Shown here: piece after piece, positions 5,372 through 12,209 of the stretch
Layout of the letters: every line of letters begins with the position of its first letter
Position numbering within the stretch: position 1 is the stretch's first letter
Source of the DNA: Chloroflexota bacterium
GTDB taxonomy: Bacteria > Chloroflexota > Limnocylindria > Limnocylindrales > CSP1-4
Length of the DNA stretch: 12,209 bases
Assembly (NCBI GenBank): GCA_021790375.1
Contig: JAJYEB010000020.1
Coordinates: 1 to 12,209, forward strand
Direction: 5' to 3'
Notes under the pieces: generated by a model
What the model was told of the DNA's origin: nothing
The model's database searches: none
Seen by the model: only the letters and a program-made list of their open reading frames with translations
Made by a program: the position numbers and the translations under genes

Positions 5372-6454
5372 TCAGGGCCGCAGCCGCTCGCGCAGGTCCC
5401 GCACCGCGTACCACGCCGGCGACAGCACGAGGTCGAACGTGCCCGGGTGCCGGAGCGGCGTCCCCCCGAACCCCCGCTTGAACAGGCTGAACCCGGCCCA
5501 GGCCGGATCGGCCGACGCGTCGCCGGGCTCCGCCACGCCCCACAGGTCCAGGCTCTCGCGCCCGTCGGCCGCCAGCGCCTCGATGCAGGCCCACAGCGCC
5601 GCGTACGGGCCACCCGCGTGGCGCAGTGCCGGCTCGCGAAGGGAGGCGGCGTAGAGGTAGGAGGCGCGCGGCCCGACCGCGAGGGCGAGACAGCCGGCGA
5701 TCGACCGGCCGTCGAGATCGGCGAGGACGAGGTACGCGTCGCCGCGGGCACCGAACGACGACGCAATCGTCTCGAAGGCAGCTGGCGACCGGACCCGGAA
5801 CCCTGCCCGCGCCCCGGTCCCCTCGAGCAGCGCCGCGAACGTGCGATACGCGCCAGGGTCCTCGCCCCGCACGACCCGCGGCCGCACCCGCTCGCGCGCG
5901 GAGCGACGGACCAGATTGCGGGTGTCCTTCTCCAGGCGGGCGAGGATCACGTCCGGGCCGGGCCGGAGGTCCAGGATCCGGGTCGACGGCGCCTGCAGGT
6001 CGGCTCGCGCGCGGCGCAGCCCCCGTCCCAGGAGCTGCGCCTCCAGCCGGCTTCCGGGCACATCGGCGGTCGCACGCGGGTCGAGCTTCAGGACGATGCC
6101 CCGTTCGGCACGGCCCACGGCACCCAGCCCGTCGAGGAGGCTCGAGAGGACCGCCTCGCCATCGGACGACCGGGCGTCCCACGCGGGCCCGTGAGGCACG
6201 TAGAGCACCCGGCGGCCGGCAACGGCCTCGCGGACCAGCACCTGTGCGACCCCGCGCAGCCGCCCGCTGTCATCCGTGGCCACCAGCCGCACGGGACGCT
6301 CGTCGCCGGTCGATGCCACGTCGCCCCACGCCCACGCCTGGAGCGGGTCCGCCGACGGCAGCGCCGAGACCAGGGCGTCCCAGGCCGCGCGATCGGCCCC
6401 GGTGGCAGGACGGGTGACGATGCCGCCCGCCACCACCTCTGTCGCCCCGGTCAC
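5372..6454 (-). CDS. FemABX-family peptidyltransferase (no. 2, divergent)
   Basis: A 360-residue paralogue of the FemABX type. The first half shows WDALVSALPSADPLQAWAWG (25-44), YVPHGPAW (85-92) and LKLDP (112-116 region). The second shows EKDTRNLVRRSARE (175-188), GARAGFRVR (204-212 region), LDLWGVAEPG (about 293-302) and FKRGFGGTPL (315-324). It is the most diverged of the three: the Lys-Ala-Arg-Arg block and the RAN(H/Y)LLxWE block of its paralogues are replaced (RRSARE; GGPYAALWACIEA). The FKRGFGG and D-L-W-G blocks are kept, so the fold is secure but acceptor or tRNA specificity may differ. The GTG start overlaps the murE stop as GTGA. An AGGGAG Shine-Dalgarno site (6464-6469) sits 9 nt upstream inside murE, so translation is probably coupled to MurE. 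Its position directly behind murE points to action on the MurE product or the lipid-linked precursor made from it. Confidence 0.85.
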   Translation of the reverse strand: MTGATEVVAGGIVTRPATGADRAAWDALVSALPSADPLQAWAWGDVASTGDERPVRLVATDDSGRLRGVAQVLVREAVAGRRVLYVPHGPAWDARSSDGEAVLSSLLDGLGAVGRAERGIVLKLDPRATADVPGSRLEAQLLGRGLRRARADLQAPSTRILDLRPGPDVILARLEKDTRNLVRRSARERVRPRVVRGEDPGAYRTFAALLEGTGARAGFRVRSPAAFETIASSFGARGDAYLVLADLDGRSIAGCLALAVGPRASYLYAASLREPALRHAGGPYAALWACIEALAADGRESLDLWGVAEPGDASADPAWAGFSLFKRGFGGTPLRHPGTFDLVLSPAWYAVRDLRERLRP

Positions 6455-8034
6455 CGGCCTGCGCTCCCTGCGGCACTGCCCCGCGAACGACGGGTCCAGG
6501 CCTCCACCACCGCGGCCAGGGCGGCCTCGGCGACTGCCCGTTCATCCCAGGGGTGCGGGCCGTCGGCCATCTCGATGGTGGATTCGTGTCCCTTGCCGGC
6601 CAGCAGCACCACGTCGCCGGGGCCGGCACGCTCGACGGCCGCGCGGATCGCGGCCGTCCGGTCGGGGATCACCAGCAGGTCACGGCCCGGGGTTCTGCCG
6701 GCCTCCTCGGCGCCGGTGGCAATCTCGCGCAGGATGCGCTCGCGGTCCTCGCCGCGCGGGTCCTCGTCCGTCACCACCACGAGGCGGCACCGCTCGCCGG
6801 CCACCCGGCCCATGATCGGGCGCTTCAGCACGTCGCGCTCGCCCGCCGAGCCGAACACGACCACCAGGCCACCACCGGATTCCGCCGCCACGGGCGCCAG
6901 GTCGTCCAGGACCAGCCGCAGCGCGTTGGGCGTGTGCGCGTAGTCCACGACCACCGAGAACGGGAGGCTCGTGGGCACGCGCTCCATTCGGCCCGGCACG
7001 CGCTCCACGGCTTCGAGCCCTCGTCGCATCGCCTCGGGGTCGAGGCCGAGCGCCTCGCCGACCGCGACGGCCGCCAGCGCGTTGTGCCCGTTGAACGACC
7101 CGGCCAGGCGCAACGCCAGTGGCCCGCGCCAGCGCGACGTCTCCACGTCGAGGCGCAGGCCGGTGGCGTCCTGCCGCAGGGACACCATCCGCACGTCCGC
7201 CGCCGAGGCCCGCCCGTACGTGACGAGGCGGGCGCCCGCCCGCCGCGTGGCGTCCGCGAATTCGCCGGCCCACCTGTCGTCGAGGTTGATCACCCCGGTC
7301 TTGCCCCAGCCCTTCTCCGGGTTGCGCTCGCCCGCCGCGAGCGCCTCGAACAGGCGTCGTTTCGCCGCCCGGTACGCCTCGTGCGTGCGGTGGAACTCGA
7401 GGTGCTCGTGGGTCAGGTTCGTCAGGACCGCCACGTCGTACGCCACCTCGCCGACGCGATCCTGGGCGAGCCCGTGGGAGGTCGACTCGACCACGGCGAA
7501 GCGGTCGCCTGCCGCGACCATCGCCGCCAGCGCCGCCTGCAGCTCGGGCGCCTCCGGCGTGGTGGAGCGGCTCGCTCCGCCGAGGCGCCGGCCACCCGCG
7601 ACGGTCGTCACGGTCCCGCTCAGACCGCAGGGGTACCCCGATGCCTCGAGCATGGCGCGCACGAGGAAGCTCGTGGTGGTCTTGCCGTCCGTGCCGGTGA
7701 TGCCCACGACCCCAAGCGCCGCACTGGGAAACCCCTCCAGCCAGGCCGCCGCGGTGGCGAGGGCGGGCCGGGCCGCTCGCACCACCAGCTGCGGCACGCG
7801 GACCTCCGGCAGCGGTCGCTCCACGAGGAGTGCCTCCGCCCCCGCGGCCAGCGCCTGCCGCACGAAATCGTGCCCGTCGGCGCGAGCCCCAGGGATGGCC
7901 GCGAACAGGCTCCCCGCCGACACGCGCCGCGAGTCGTAGTCCACGCGCCGCACGCGGACGCCGGCCGCCGCCGTCCACGCCGGCAGCACGGTCACCAGGT
8001 TGGCCCGAGCCGACAGCAGGTCCGCGAGTTCCAC
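6451..8034 (-). CDS. murE: UDP-MurNAc-tripeptide synthetase (MurE ligase)
   Basis: ATP-dependent cytoplasmic ligase that adds the diamino acid to UDP-MurNAc-L-Ala-D-Glu. With the chosen start it has 527 residues, slightly long for the family (about 490-510). The N-terminal domain has VDYDSRRVSAGSLF (31-44). The ATP-binding loop GITGTDGKTT is at 111-120, RSTTPEAPEL at 156-165, ESTSHGL at 183-189 and TNLTHEHLEFH at 205-215. The probable carbamylated lysine is in YRAAKRRLF (221-229). DYAHTPNAL is at 364-372, FGSAGERD at 394-401 and GKGHES at 480-485. The specificity segment reads DEDPRGED (423-430). It keeps the Arg of the DNPR motif of meso-diaminopimelate enzymes but has Asp for Asn, so the added diamino acid is uncertain. 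GTG 8034 is preferred (GGGGA 5 nt upstream, natural MurE opening ELADLL). GTG 8109 with a GGTGA site would add 25 unconserved residues. A 194-bp gap separates it from femABX3. Confidence 0.95.
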   Translation of the reverse strand: MELADLLSARANLVTVLPAWTAAAGVRVRRVDYDSRRVSAGSLFAAIPGARADGHDFVRQALAAGAEALLVERPLPEVRVPQLVVRAARPALATAAAWLEGFPSAALGVVGITGTDGKTTTSFLVRAMLEASGYPCGLSGTVTTVAGGRRLGGASRSTTPEAPELQAALAAMVAAGDRFAVVESTSHGLAQDRVGEVAYDVAVLTNLTHEHLEFHRTHEAYRAAKRRLFEALAAGERNPEKGWGKTGVINLDDRWAGEFADATRRAGARLVTYGRASAADVRMVSLRQDATGLRLDVETSRWRGPLALRLAGSFNGHNALAAVAVGEALGLDPEAMRRGLEAVERVPGRMERVPTSLPFSVVVDYAHTPNALRLVLDDLAPVAAESGGGLVVVFGSAGERDVLKRPIMGRVAGERCRLVVVTDEDPRGEDRERILREIATGAEEAGRTPGRDLLVIPDRTAAIRAAVERAGPGDVVLLAGKGHESTIEMADGPHPWDERAVAEAALAAVVEAWTRRSRGSAAGSAGR

Positions 8035-8104
8035 CAGGTCCCCGGGCGCTTGCGCGCCAGCGGCACGTGCGGCAGGCAGCGGCCGTGGCGTGGTGCCGTC
8101 AGCA

Positions 8105-8224
8105 GGCACTCCCGGTTCACCGGCGCCGGAGCCGGGCTGCGGCCGAGGCACCGCGCCGGGTTGGGGCACTCGCGGGAGTTCGGCGCCGGAGCCGGCACGC
8201 GCATGGCGCCCCGTGCCACGCCCC
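8105..8224. repeat. 60-bp tandem repeat, two diverged copies
   Basis: Units at 8105-8164 and 8165-8224 both open GGCACTC and share a strongest block of about 31 bp that includes GGCGCCGGAGCCGG; the second halves are more diverged. The array begins immediately behind the femABX3 stop (8229) and fills most of the gap before murE. If MurE starts at the alternative GTG 8109, only the first few bases of the array would be coding. Confidence 0.65.
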
Positions 8225-8228
8225 CCGC

Positions 8229-9290
8229 TCACGGTTCGCCCCCCTCGCCCACACCGGGCCGCTCCCGGTCGAGCCGGCGCCGCGCAACCCCGACCCGCAC
8301 CGCCTGTGCCGCTTGGACCGCCCGCCGGACGAGCGGCCGGACCTCCAGCTCCAGCCCGCCGATGTAGTCGACCTCCCGGCCGCCGAACCCGACCTTGAAC
8401 TGCTCGATCCCGGCGTGCGACAGCCCCCAGAGGTCGTACACGGCGTACCCCGCGTCGCGCGACGAGCGGATCGCCTCCCACTTGAGCAGGTAGTTCGCCC
8501 GCGACTCCGCACCGGCGCGGGTCATGCCGCCGTACGGCTCGACGATCCGGCGGCCCCACCCGACCAGCATCAGCGCGGCCTGCGCCTGGCCCGACGCATC
8601 CTGCGCAAGCAGCAGCCTGGCCCGGCCCCGTGCCGCGTATGCGTGGTGGACCGCCCGGTACGTGGCGGCCGTCCGGTAGGTGAAGCCCGCCCGGCGCGCG
8701 GTGTCCACGTAGATCGCGTAGAAGTCGTCCAGCCGATCGGCTCCGGCCTCGATGACCACGATCCCGGCACGGCGCGCCTTCTGCACGTACTGCCGCCACT
8801 TGCCCCGCAGGTCTCCCCACAGCGCCTCCTCGGGCATCGCCAGGTCGATCCAGCGCGAGCGGGCCGGCTGCGGTGACGGGCAGGACCTCCAGCCCGCGGT
8901 CCTGAACCAGTCCAGCTCGGGGCCCCCGGCCTCGATCTCCGGGTCGATCACCACGTGGCTCAGCCGCGCTTCGACGGCCGCCCGCCGCAGGGCACCGGTC
9001 CAGCGGTGGACCGCCTCCTCGTCGAGCCCGGCCGCCACCGGGCCGCGCGGCGCGTACCCCACCGACCAGCGCAGCGGTCCGATCCGGTGGGTGAGCAGCT
9101 GGCAGCCCACCGTACCCGCGGGACCGCCGACCACCACGCGTCGAGCACGCCACCCGTTGCGTGCCTTGACCTCCGCCCAGGGGGTCGCCTGCAGGTACGG
9201 CGCCAGCGCGGTCGAGGCCACGAAGACGTCCCAGGCCGAGGGATCGGCCTCGAGCGTCGCGGGGTCGGGCCGGGATGCGGGTACGTCCAT
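8229..9290 (-). CDS. FemABX-family peptidyltransferase (no. 3)
   Basis: A 353-residue FemABX-type enzyme, the most canonical of the three here. The first GNAT-like half has WDVFVASTALAPYLQATPWA (20-39 region), NGW, GYAPRGPV (78-85 region) and VVIDPEIEAGG (around 103-113). The second has KWRQYVQKARRAGI (154-167), DTARRAGFTYR (186-196), EPYGGMT, RANYLLKWEAI (254-264), YDLWGLSHAGI (275-285) and FKVGFGGREVDY (288-299). These match the FemX/MurM pattern for aminoacyl-tRNA-dependent attachment of the first bridge residue to a lipid-linked precursor. Whether it acts first here is an inference from its conserved motifs and its place beside murJ. ATG 9290 begins 1 nt after the murJ TGA. A GGAG stands 11 nt upstream, so translation is probably coupled. 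The tail after about residue 310 is basic and may contact the membrane or tRNA. Confidence 0.9.
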   Translation of the reverse strand: MDVPASRPDPATLEADPSAWDVFVASTALAPYLQATPWAEVKARNGWRARRVVVGGPAGTVGCQLLTHRIGPLRWSVGYAPRGPVAAGLDEEAVHRWTGALRRAAVEARLSHVVIDPEIEAGGPELDWFRTAGWRSCPSPQPARSRWIDLAMPEEALWGDLRGKWRQYVQKARRAGIVVIEAGADRLDDFYAIYVDTARRAGFTYRTAATYRAVHHAYAARGRARLLLAQDASGQAQAALMLVGWGRRIVEPYGGMTRAGAESRANYLLKWEAIRSSRDAGYAVYDLWGLSHAGIEQFKVGFGGREVDYIGGLELEVRPLVRRAVQAAQAVRVGVARRRLDRERPGVGEGGEP

Positions 9291-9291
9291 G

Positions 9292-10893
9292 TCAGGCGAT
9301 TCTCCGCCCGAGCGTGTCGCGCAGCAGCCGCAGGGAGTCCGGGAGCTCGGGGACGCGCGCGAGGAAGCACCACGCGGCGTAGACCGCGGCGCCGGCGGCG
9401 GTGGCGACCACGAGCTCGACCAGCACCAGCACGCGGCCGGGTGTGACGCCCACCACGCTCCCGACGACACCGAGCACCCAGCCGGCCGCGGCCGCCGCCA
9501 GCAGCGAACCGACCGCGAACACGACCGCCGCGAGCGCCAGGCGGCCGAGATCCAGGCCCGCGGTCCGGCGGGCCAGCAGCACCGTCAGCAGGACCGCCTC
9601 CGCCCACGCCCCGGCGGCGATCCCGAGGGCGAGCCCGCGCAGGCCCAGCGGTCCCACCGTCGCCACCGACACGACCACGTTGATCGCGACGGCGAGCAGC
9701 GCGGCACCCACGGGTATGCGCGTCTCGCGGTCGGCGTAGAAGGCCCGGGCGAGCACCACCACGAGCGAGTCGGCCGCCAGCCCGACCAGGAAGAACAGCA
9801 GCGCGTCGGCCGTCGCCAGCACGTCCGCGCGGTCGAAGTTCCCGTACCCGAACAGCAGGTCCACCACCTGCGTCCGCACCACCATGCCCACGGCCGCGAG
9901 GAAGAGCATCACGAACAGCAGCAGCCGCAGCGACCGCGTGACCAGGCGCCCGAACGTCACGTGCTCGCCGGCCGCCAGCGCGGTCGACATCGACGGCAGG
10001 AGGATCACGCCGAGGGGCAGCCCGAGGACGCCGATCGGGATCTGGTAGGCGGTGAACGCCGCGTTGTACCAGGGAAGCGCCGCGGTCCCCAGGCCGGTCG
10101 CGAGCAGCGTGTTGACGATGAACGTGATCTGGGTCGCGCCCAGCCCCACCGCGCGCGGGGCGACCAGGCGCACCACCTCGCGCGTCTCGGGGTCGGCCAC
10201 GTCCGCCACCCGCTGATAGCGGTAGCCCATCGCGTCGAGCGGCATCACCTGGACCAGCAGGCTGAGCAGCCCGCCGATCACCACGCCCACCGCCGCGACC
10301 GTTACCCCCATGCGGCCCCCCAGCAGGATCACCGGGACGATGATCGACAGGTTGTAGAGGAGCGGAGCGACGGCGGCAGCCGTGAAGCGGTTGCCCGCGT
10401 TCAGCACGCTCGTGGCGACCGCCGAGAGCGCCAGCAGGATGGGTGAGAGCAGCATGATCCTGGAGAGCTGCACGGCGAGGTCCATCTGCTCGCGCGTGAA
10501 GTCCTGGGTGATGAGCGGCATGATCCACGGCGCGGCCAGGAAGAACAGCACGCCGGAAGCGGCCAGCCCGATCAGCATCAGGTTCACGACGCTCGACACG
10601 AGGCGCCACGCCTCGCGGTGACGGCCGTCGTGCAGCAGTCCCGAGAGGACCGGGATCAGCGCCGAACTGAGCGCGCCGGCGGCGACCAGCTGGAAGATGG
10701 CGTCCGGGATGCGGAACGCGGCGAGGTAGGCGGCCATGTCGCGGCCGGCCCCGAACACGGCGAGCAGCGCCGCCGTGCGCACCCACCCGAGGATGCGCGA
10801 CGCGAGGTACGCACCGGTGACCACGAGCCCGGCACGCGCCAGCATCCTGCCGCTGATCGCCGTCCCGGCTCCGCCCGCGTCCGAGTCCGTCAC
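9292..10893 (-). CDS. murJ: MurJ-family lipid II flippase (MviN/MOP superfamily)
   Basis: A 533-residue integral membrane protein of the MVF/MurJ family, of usual length, expected to have about 14 transmembrane helices; long hydrophobic stretches run the whole length. It should move undecaprenyl-linked peptidoglycan precursor across the membrane. The N-terminal signature is clear: ASRILGWVRTAALLAVFGAG (31-50), AAFRIPDAIFQL and GALSSALIPV (73-82). The second half has YQIPIGVLGLPLGVILLPS (283-301). R33 and R39 match the essential R18 and R24 of E. coli MurJ. By ungapped eye alignment its D39, R52 and R270 fall on A54, F67 and T281 here, with a D at 52. The GTG start overlaps the xerC stop as GTGA; no Shine-Dalgarno site is seen, so coupling is likely. 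With murE and three FemABX genes behind it, it probably carries a bridge-modified precursor. Other MOP-family lipid exporters are the alternative. Confidence 0.9.
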   Translation of the reverse strand: MTDSDAGGAGTAISGRMLARAGLVVTGAYLASRILGWVRTAALLAVFGAGRDMAAYLAAFRIPDAIFQLVAAGALSSALIPVLSGLLHDGRHREAWRLVSSVVNLMLIGLAASGVLFFLAAPWIMPLITQDFTREQMDLAVQLSRIMLLSPILLALSAVATSVLNAGNRFTAAAVAPLLYNLSIIVPVILLGGRMGVTVAAVGVVIGGLLSLLVQVMPLDAMGYRYQRVADVADPETREVVRLVAPRAVGLGATQITFIVNTLLATGLGTAALPWYNAAFTAYQIPIGVLGLPLGVILLPSMSTALAAGEHVTFGRLVTRSLRLLLFVMLFLAAVGMVVRTQVVDLLFGYGNFDRADVLATADALLFFLVGLAADSLVVVLARAFYADRETRIPVGAALLAVAINVVVSVATVGPLGLRGLALGIAAGAWAEAVLLTVLLARRTAGLDLGRLALAAVVFAVGSLLAAAAAGWVLGVVGSVVGVTPGRVLVLVELVVATAAGAAVYAAWCFLARVPELPDSLRLLRDTLGRRIA

Positions 10894-12047
10894 GGTCGCG
10901 CCGGCCGAGACGCCGGTGGCGGCCCATCGGGCGCGCGATCCCGGCGCGCGGCGGGGGGGGTGGCACGGACGTCCGCGGCCTGCACCGGCGCGCGCGTGGA
11001 CCGGGGGTGGGCGGTCACGTACGCGCTGCGGAGACGCCCCGGGCTCACGTGCGTGTACAGCTGCGTTGTGGCGAGGCTGCTGTGGCCCAGCAGCTCCTGG
11101 ACCACGCGGAGATCGGCACCGCCCTCCAGCAGGTGGCTGGCGAACGAGTGCCGGAGCGTGTGGGGGCTCACGCCTTCGGGGAGGCCCGCGAGCCGCACCA
11201 GCCGGTCGATGCGGAGCCGCATCCCGCGCACGCCCATCGCGCCCCCCCGCGCGTTGAGAAAGACGGACCCGTCGTCGGGGGTGCCGGCGCGCGCACACAG
11301 GACCGGGCGCACGTCACCCAGATAGGTCGCCAGGGCGTCCATCGCGGGGCGCCCCAGCAGCGAGACCCGCTCCTTGCGGCCCTTGCCCAGGACCCGGACC
11401 TCGCCCCGTCGCAGATCGAGGTCCGCGATGTGCAGCCCGGCGAGCTCGCTGATCCGCAGGCCGGCAGCATAGGCCGTCTCGATGATCGCCCGGTCGCGGA
11501 CGGCAAGCACGGCCGCCTCCGCGTCGCGCCGCGTGGGGGTCGCCCCTGCGTCCTGCCGCCTGGCGGACCGGGCGCGTTCGCCTTCGGGCGGCACCGCGCG
11601 CCCCGCCCGCTGGAGTGCCTGGCGGGCGTCCCCCACGTGGAGGTCGGTGGCGTCCAGCAGTTGCTCGACCTGGCCGACCTCCAGCACCTTCGGAAGCCGG
11701 CTCCCCTGCCGTGGCGTGGCGATGGCCGCCCATGGGTCGCCATCGACCCAGCCCGACCTCCGCGCGTGCCGGTAGAAGGAGCGGACCGCACCCAGGCGGC
11801 TCCCGACCGAGCGCCTGGCCATCCGTTCCGCGAGATGGCCGAGGTACCCGCGCAGGACCGCCCGGCCGGGCCGCTCCCAGGCCACGTCCTCCGGATGCCC
11901 CGGCCGCGCCAGCAGCCCGCACGCCGGAGAGCCCAGCCACCCGAGGTAGTCCGCCAGCGCGGTCCGGTACGCGCGGATCGTGTGGGGAGACGCATCGCGG
12001 GCGGAGAGTGCCCGAAGGAACGACGCGAGGGCGTCGTCGGGGCTCAC
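10890..12047 (-). CDS. xerC: Tyrosine recombinase XerC/XerD family
   Basis: A 385-residue site-specific recombinase, expected to resolve chromosome dimers at dif before division. The N-terminal SAM-like DNA-binding domain (about 1-110) includes SPHTIRAYRTALADYLGWL. The catalytic set is complete: R198 (GLRISEL), K222 (GKGRKER), H296 and R299 (HTLRH), H322 (LGHSS) and nucleophile Y331 (LYTHV). It is longer than the usual ~300 residues for two reasons. About 40 extra hydrophilic residues separate the LLDATD segment from VRDRAIIETAYAAGLR (about 137-182). A Pro/Arg/Ala tail of about 35 residues follows the normal HPR end near 349. The tail contains a run of eight C on the coding strand (10953-10960), a possible slippage site. 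GTG 12047 overlaps the preceding frame's TGA. Conserved synteny with cell-wall genes and no nearby att sites or transfer genes argue against a phage integrase. Confidence 0.92.
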   Translation of the reverse strand: MSPDDALASFLRALSARDASPHTIRAYRTALADYLGWLGSPACGLLARPGHPEDVAWERPGRAVLRGYLGHLAERMARRSVGSRLGAVRSFYRHARRSGWVDGDPWAAIATPRQGSRLPKVLEVGQVEQLLDATDLHVGDARQALQRAGRAVPPEGERARSARRQDAGATPTRRDAEAAVLAVRDRAIIETAYAAGLRISELAGLHIADLDLRRGEVRVLGKGRKERVSLLGRPAMDALATYLGDVRPVLCARAGTPDDGSVFLNARGGAMGVRGMRLRIDRLVRLAGLPEGVSPHTLRHSFASHLLEGGADLRVVQELLGHSSLATTQLYTHVSPGRLRSAYVTAHPRSTRAPVQAADVRATPPAARRDRAPDGPPPASRPARP

Positions 12048-12209
12048 GCCGTCCCGGCGTCGGCGCCCGCGGCCCGCGGTGACGCGGCGCGGCGCCGCGG
12101 GCCCGCCTGGCGCGGCCTGGCCCGACCGGGGCCGGATGCGCGCCTGGGCGTCCGCGGGCGGCGGGGGGCCAGCGCCCCGGGGTCCGGCGGACCTCCCGGC
12201 AGGCTCATC
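12044..12209 (-). CDS. C-terminal tail of an unidentified upstream gene (partial)
   Basis: An open frame enters from the right edge and ends with a TGA that overlaps the xerC GTG as GTGA, exactly the junction used between xerC-murJ and murE-femABX2. The visible 55 or so codons encode a disordered Pro/Arg/Ala/Gly-rich sequence with no domain. It resembles the basic tails often found on DNA-binding enzymes such as topoisomerase I, whose gene commonly precedes xerC in other bacteria; that identity is a guess from context. An ATG at 12208 lies in frame, one base from the edge, but an independent 54-residue protein of this composition is unlikely. The overlap is the only real evidence that the frame is translated. 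Confidence 0.4.
   Translation of the reverse strand, partial: MSLPGGPPDPGALAPRRPRTPRRASGPGRARPRQAGPRRRAASPRAAGADAGTA

Noticed and set aside
5090..6943. A 617-codon plus-strand frame opposite the FemABX genes and the murE 3' end.
   Set aside because: It spans several convincing minus-strand genes and their junctions, and its translation is repetitive and Arg/Pro-rich.
8035..9153. Extension of the MurE frame upstream to give a 900-residue fusion.
   Set aside because: The extra part runs out of frame through femABX3 and the 60-bp repeat, and reads as Gly/Arg/Ala-rich noise. MurE homology begins at about 8034.
10890..12047. Phage or island integrase marking a mobile element.
   Set aside because: The protein matches chromosomal XerC/XerD, lies in a housekeeping cell-wall block with coupled genes, and no tRNA, attachment repeats or phage genes are seen.

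Overview
The window comes from a very GC-rich bacterial chromosome (about 70% or more by eye). It uses many GTG starts, 4-base GTGA gene overlaps and few Shine-Dalgarno sites. Together with the style of HisS (FWQWDVEAIG motif), Rel, MurE and the FemABX proteins, this suggests an uncultured Chloroflexota (Limnocylindria/Ellin6529-like), with an actinobacterium as the alternative. The phylum is an inference; nothing in the window proves it.

Left edge (1-1192): the N-terminal half of hisS runs leftward off the window. A divergent rightward gene encodes a 109-residue protein with an HELEH metal-binding motif. The gap between them holds an 18-bp tandem repeat. The convergent gap 1193-1841 holds no credible gene. 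It carries three unrelated tandem repeats (periods about 55, 42 and 37 bp), an AT-richer island with two small hairpins, and a strong hairpin just behind the rel stop.

Main block (1842-12209, all on the minus strand, read right to left): the tail of an unidentified gene, a XerC/D tyrosine recombinase, MurJ, FemABX no. 3, MurE, FemABX no. 2, FemABX no. 1, then the bifunctional (p)ppGpp synthetase/hydrolase Rel. GTGA overlaps join tail-xerC, xerC-murJ and murE-femABX2, and murJ and femABX3 are 1 bp apart. Gaps of 194 bp (before murE) and 166 bp (before rel) each hold a tandem repeat. A -10-like hexamer lies 6-8 nt before the start codons of hisS, rel and femABX1, pointing to leaderless transcription.

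Functionally this is a peptidoglycan-precursor locus. MurE adds the diamino acid to the stem peptide. Three FemABX-fold enzymes are expected to build or branch an interpeptide bridge from aminoacyl-tRNA on the cytoplasmic lipid-linked precursor. The MurJ-family protein would flip that precursor. Rel, which senses uncharged tRNA, lies just downstream with its own promoter. The points most worth following are the triple FemABX set around murE, the altered charged residues in MurJ, and the habit of placing a different tandem repeat in each gap.
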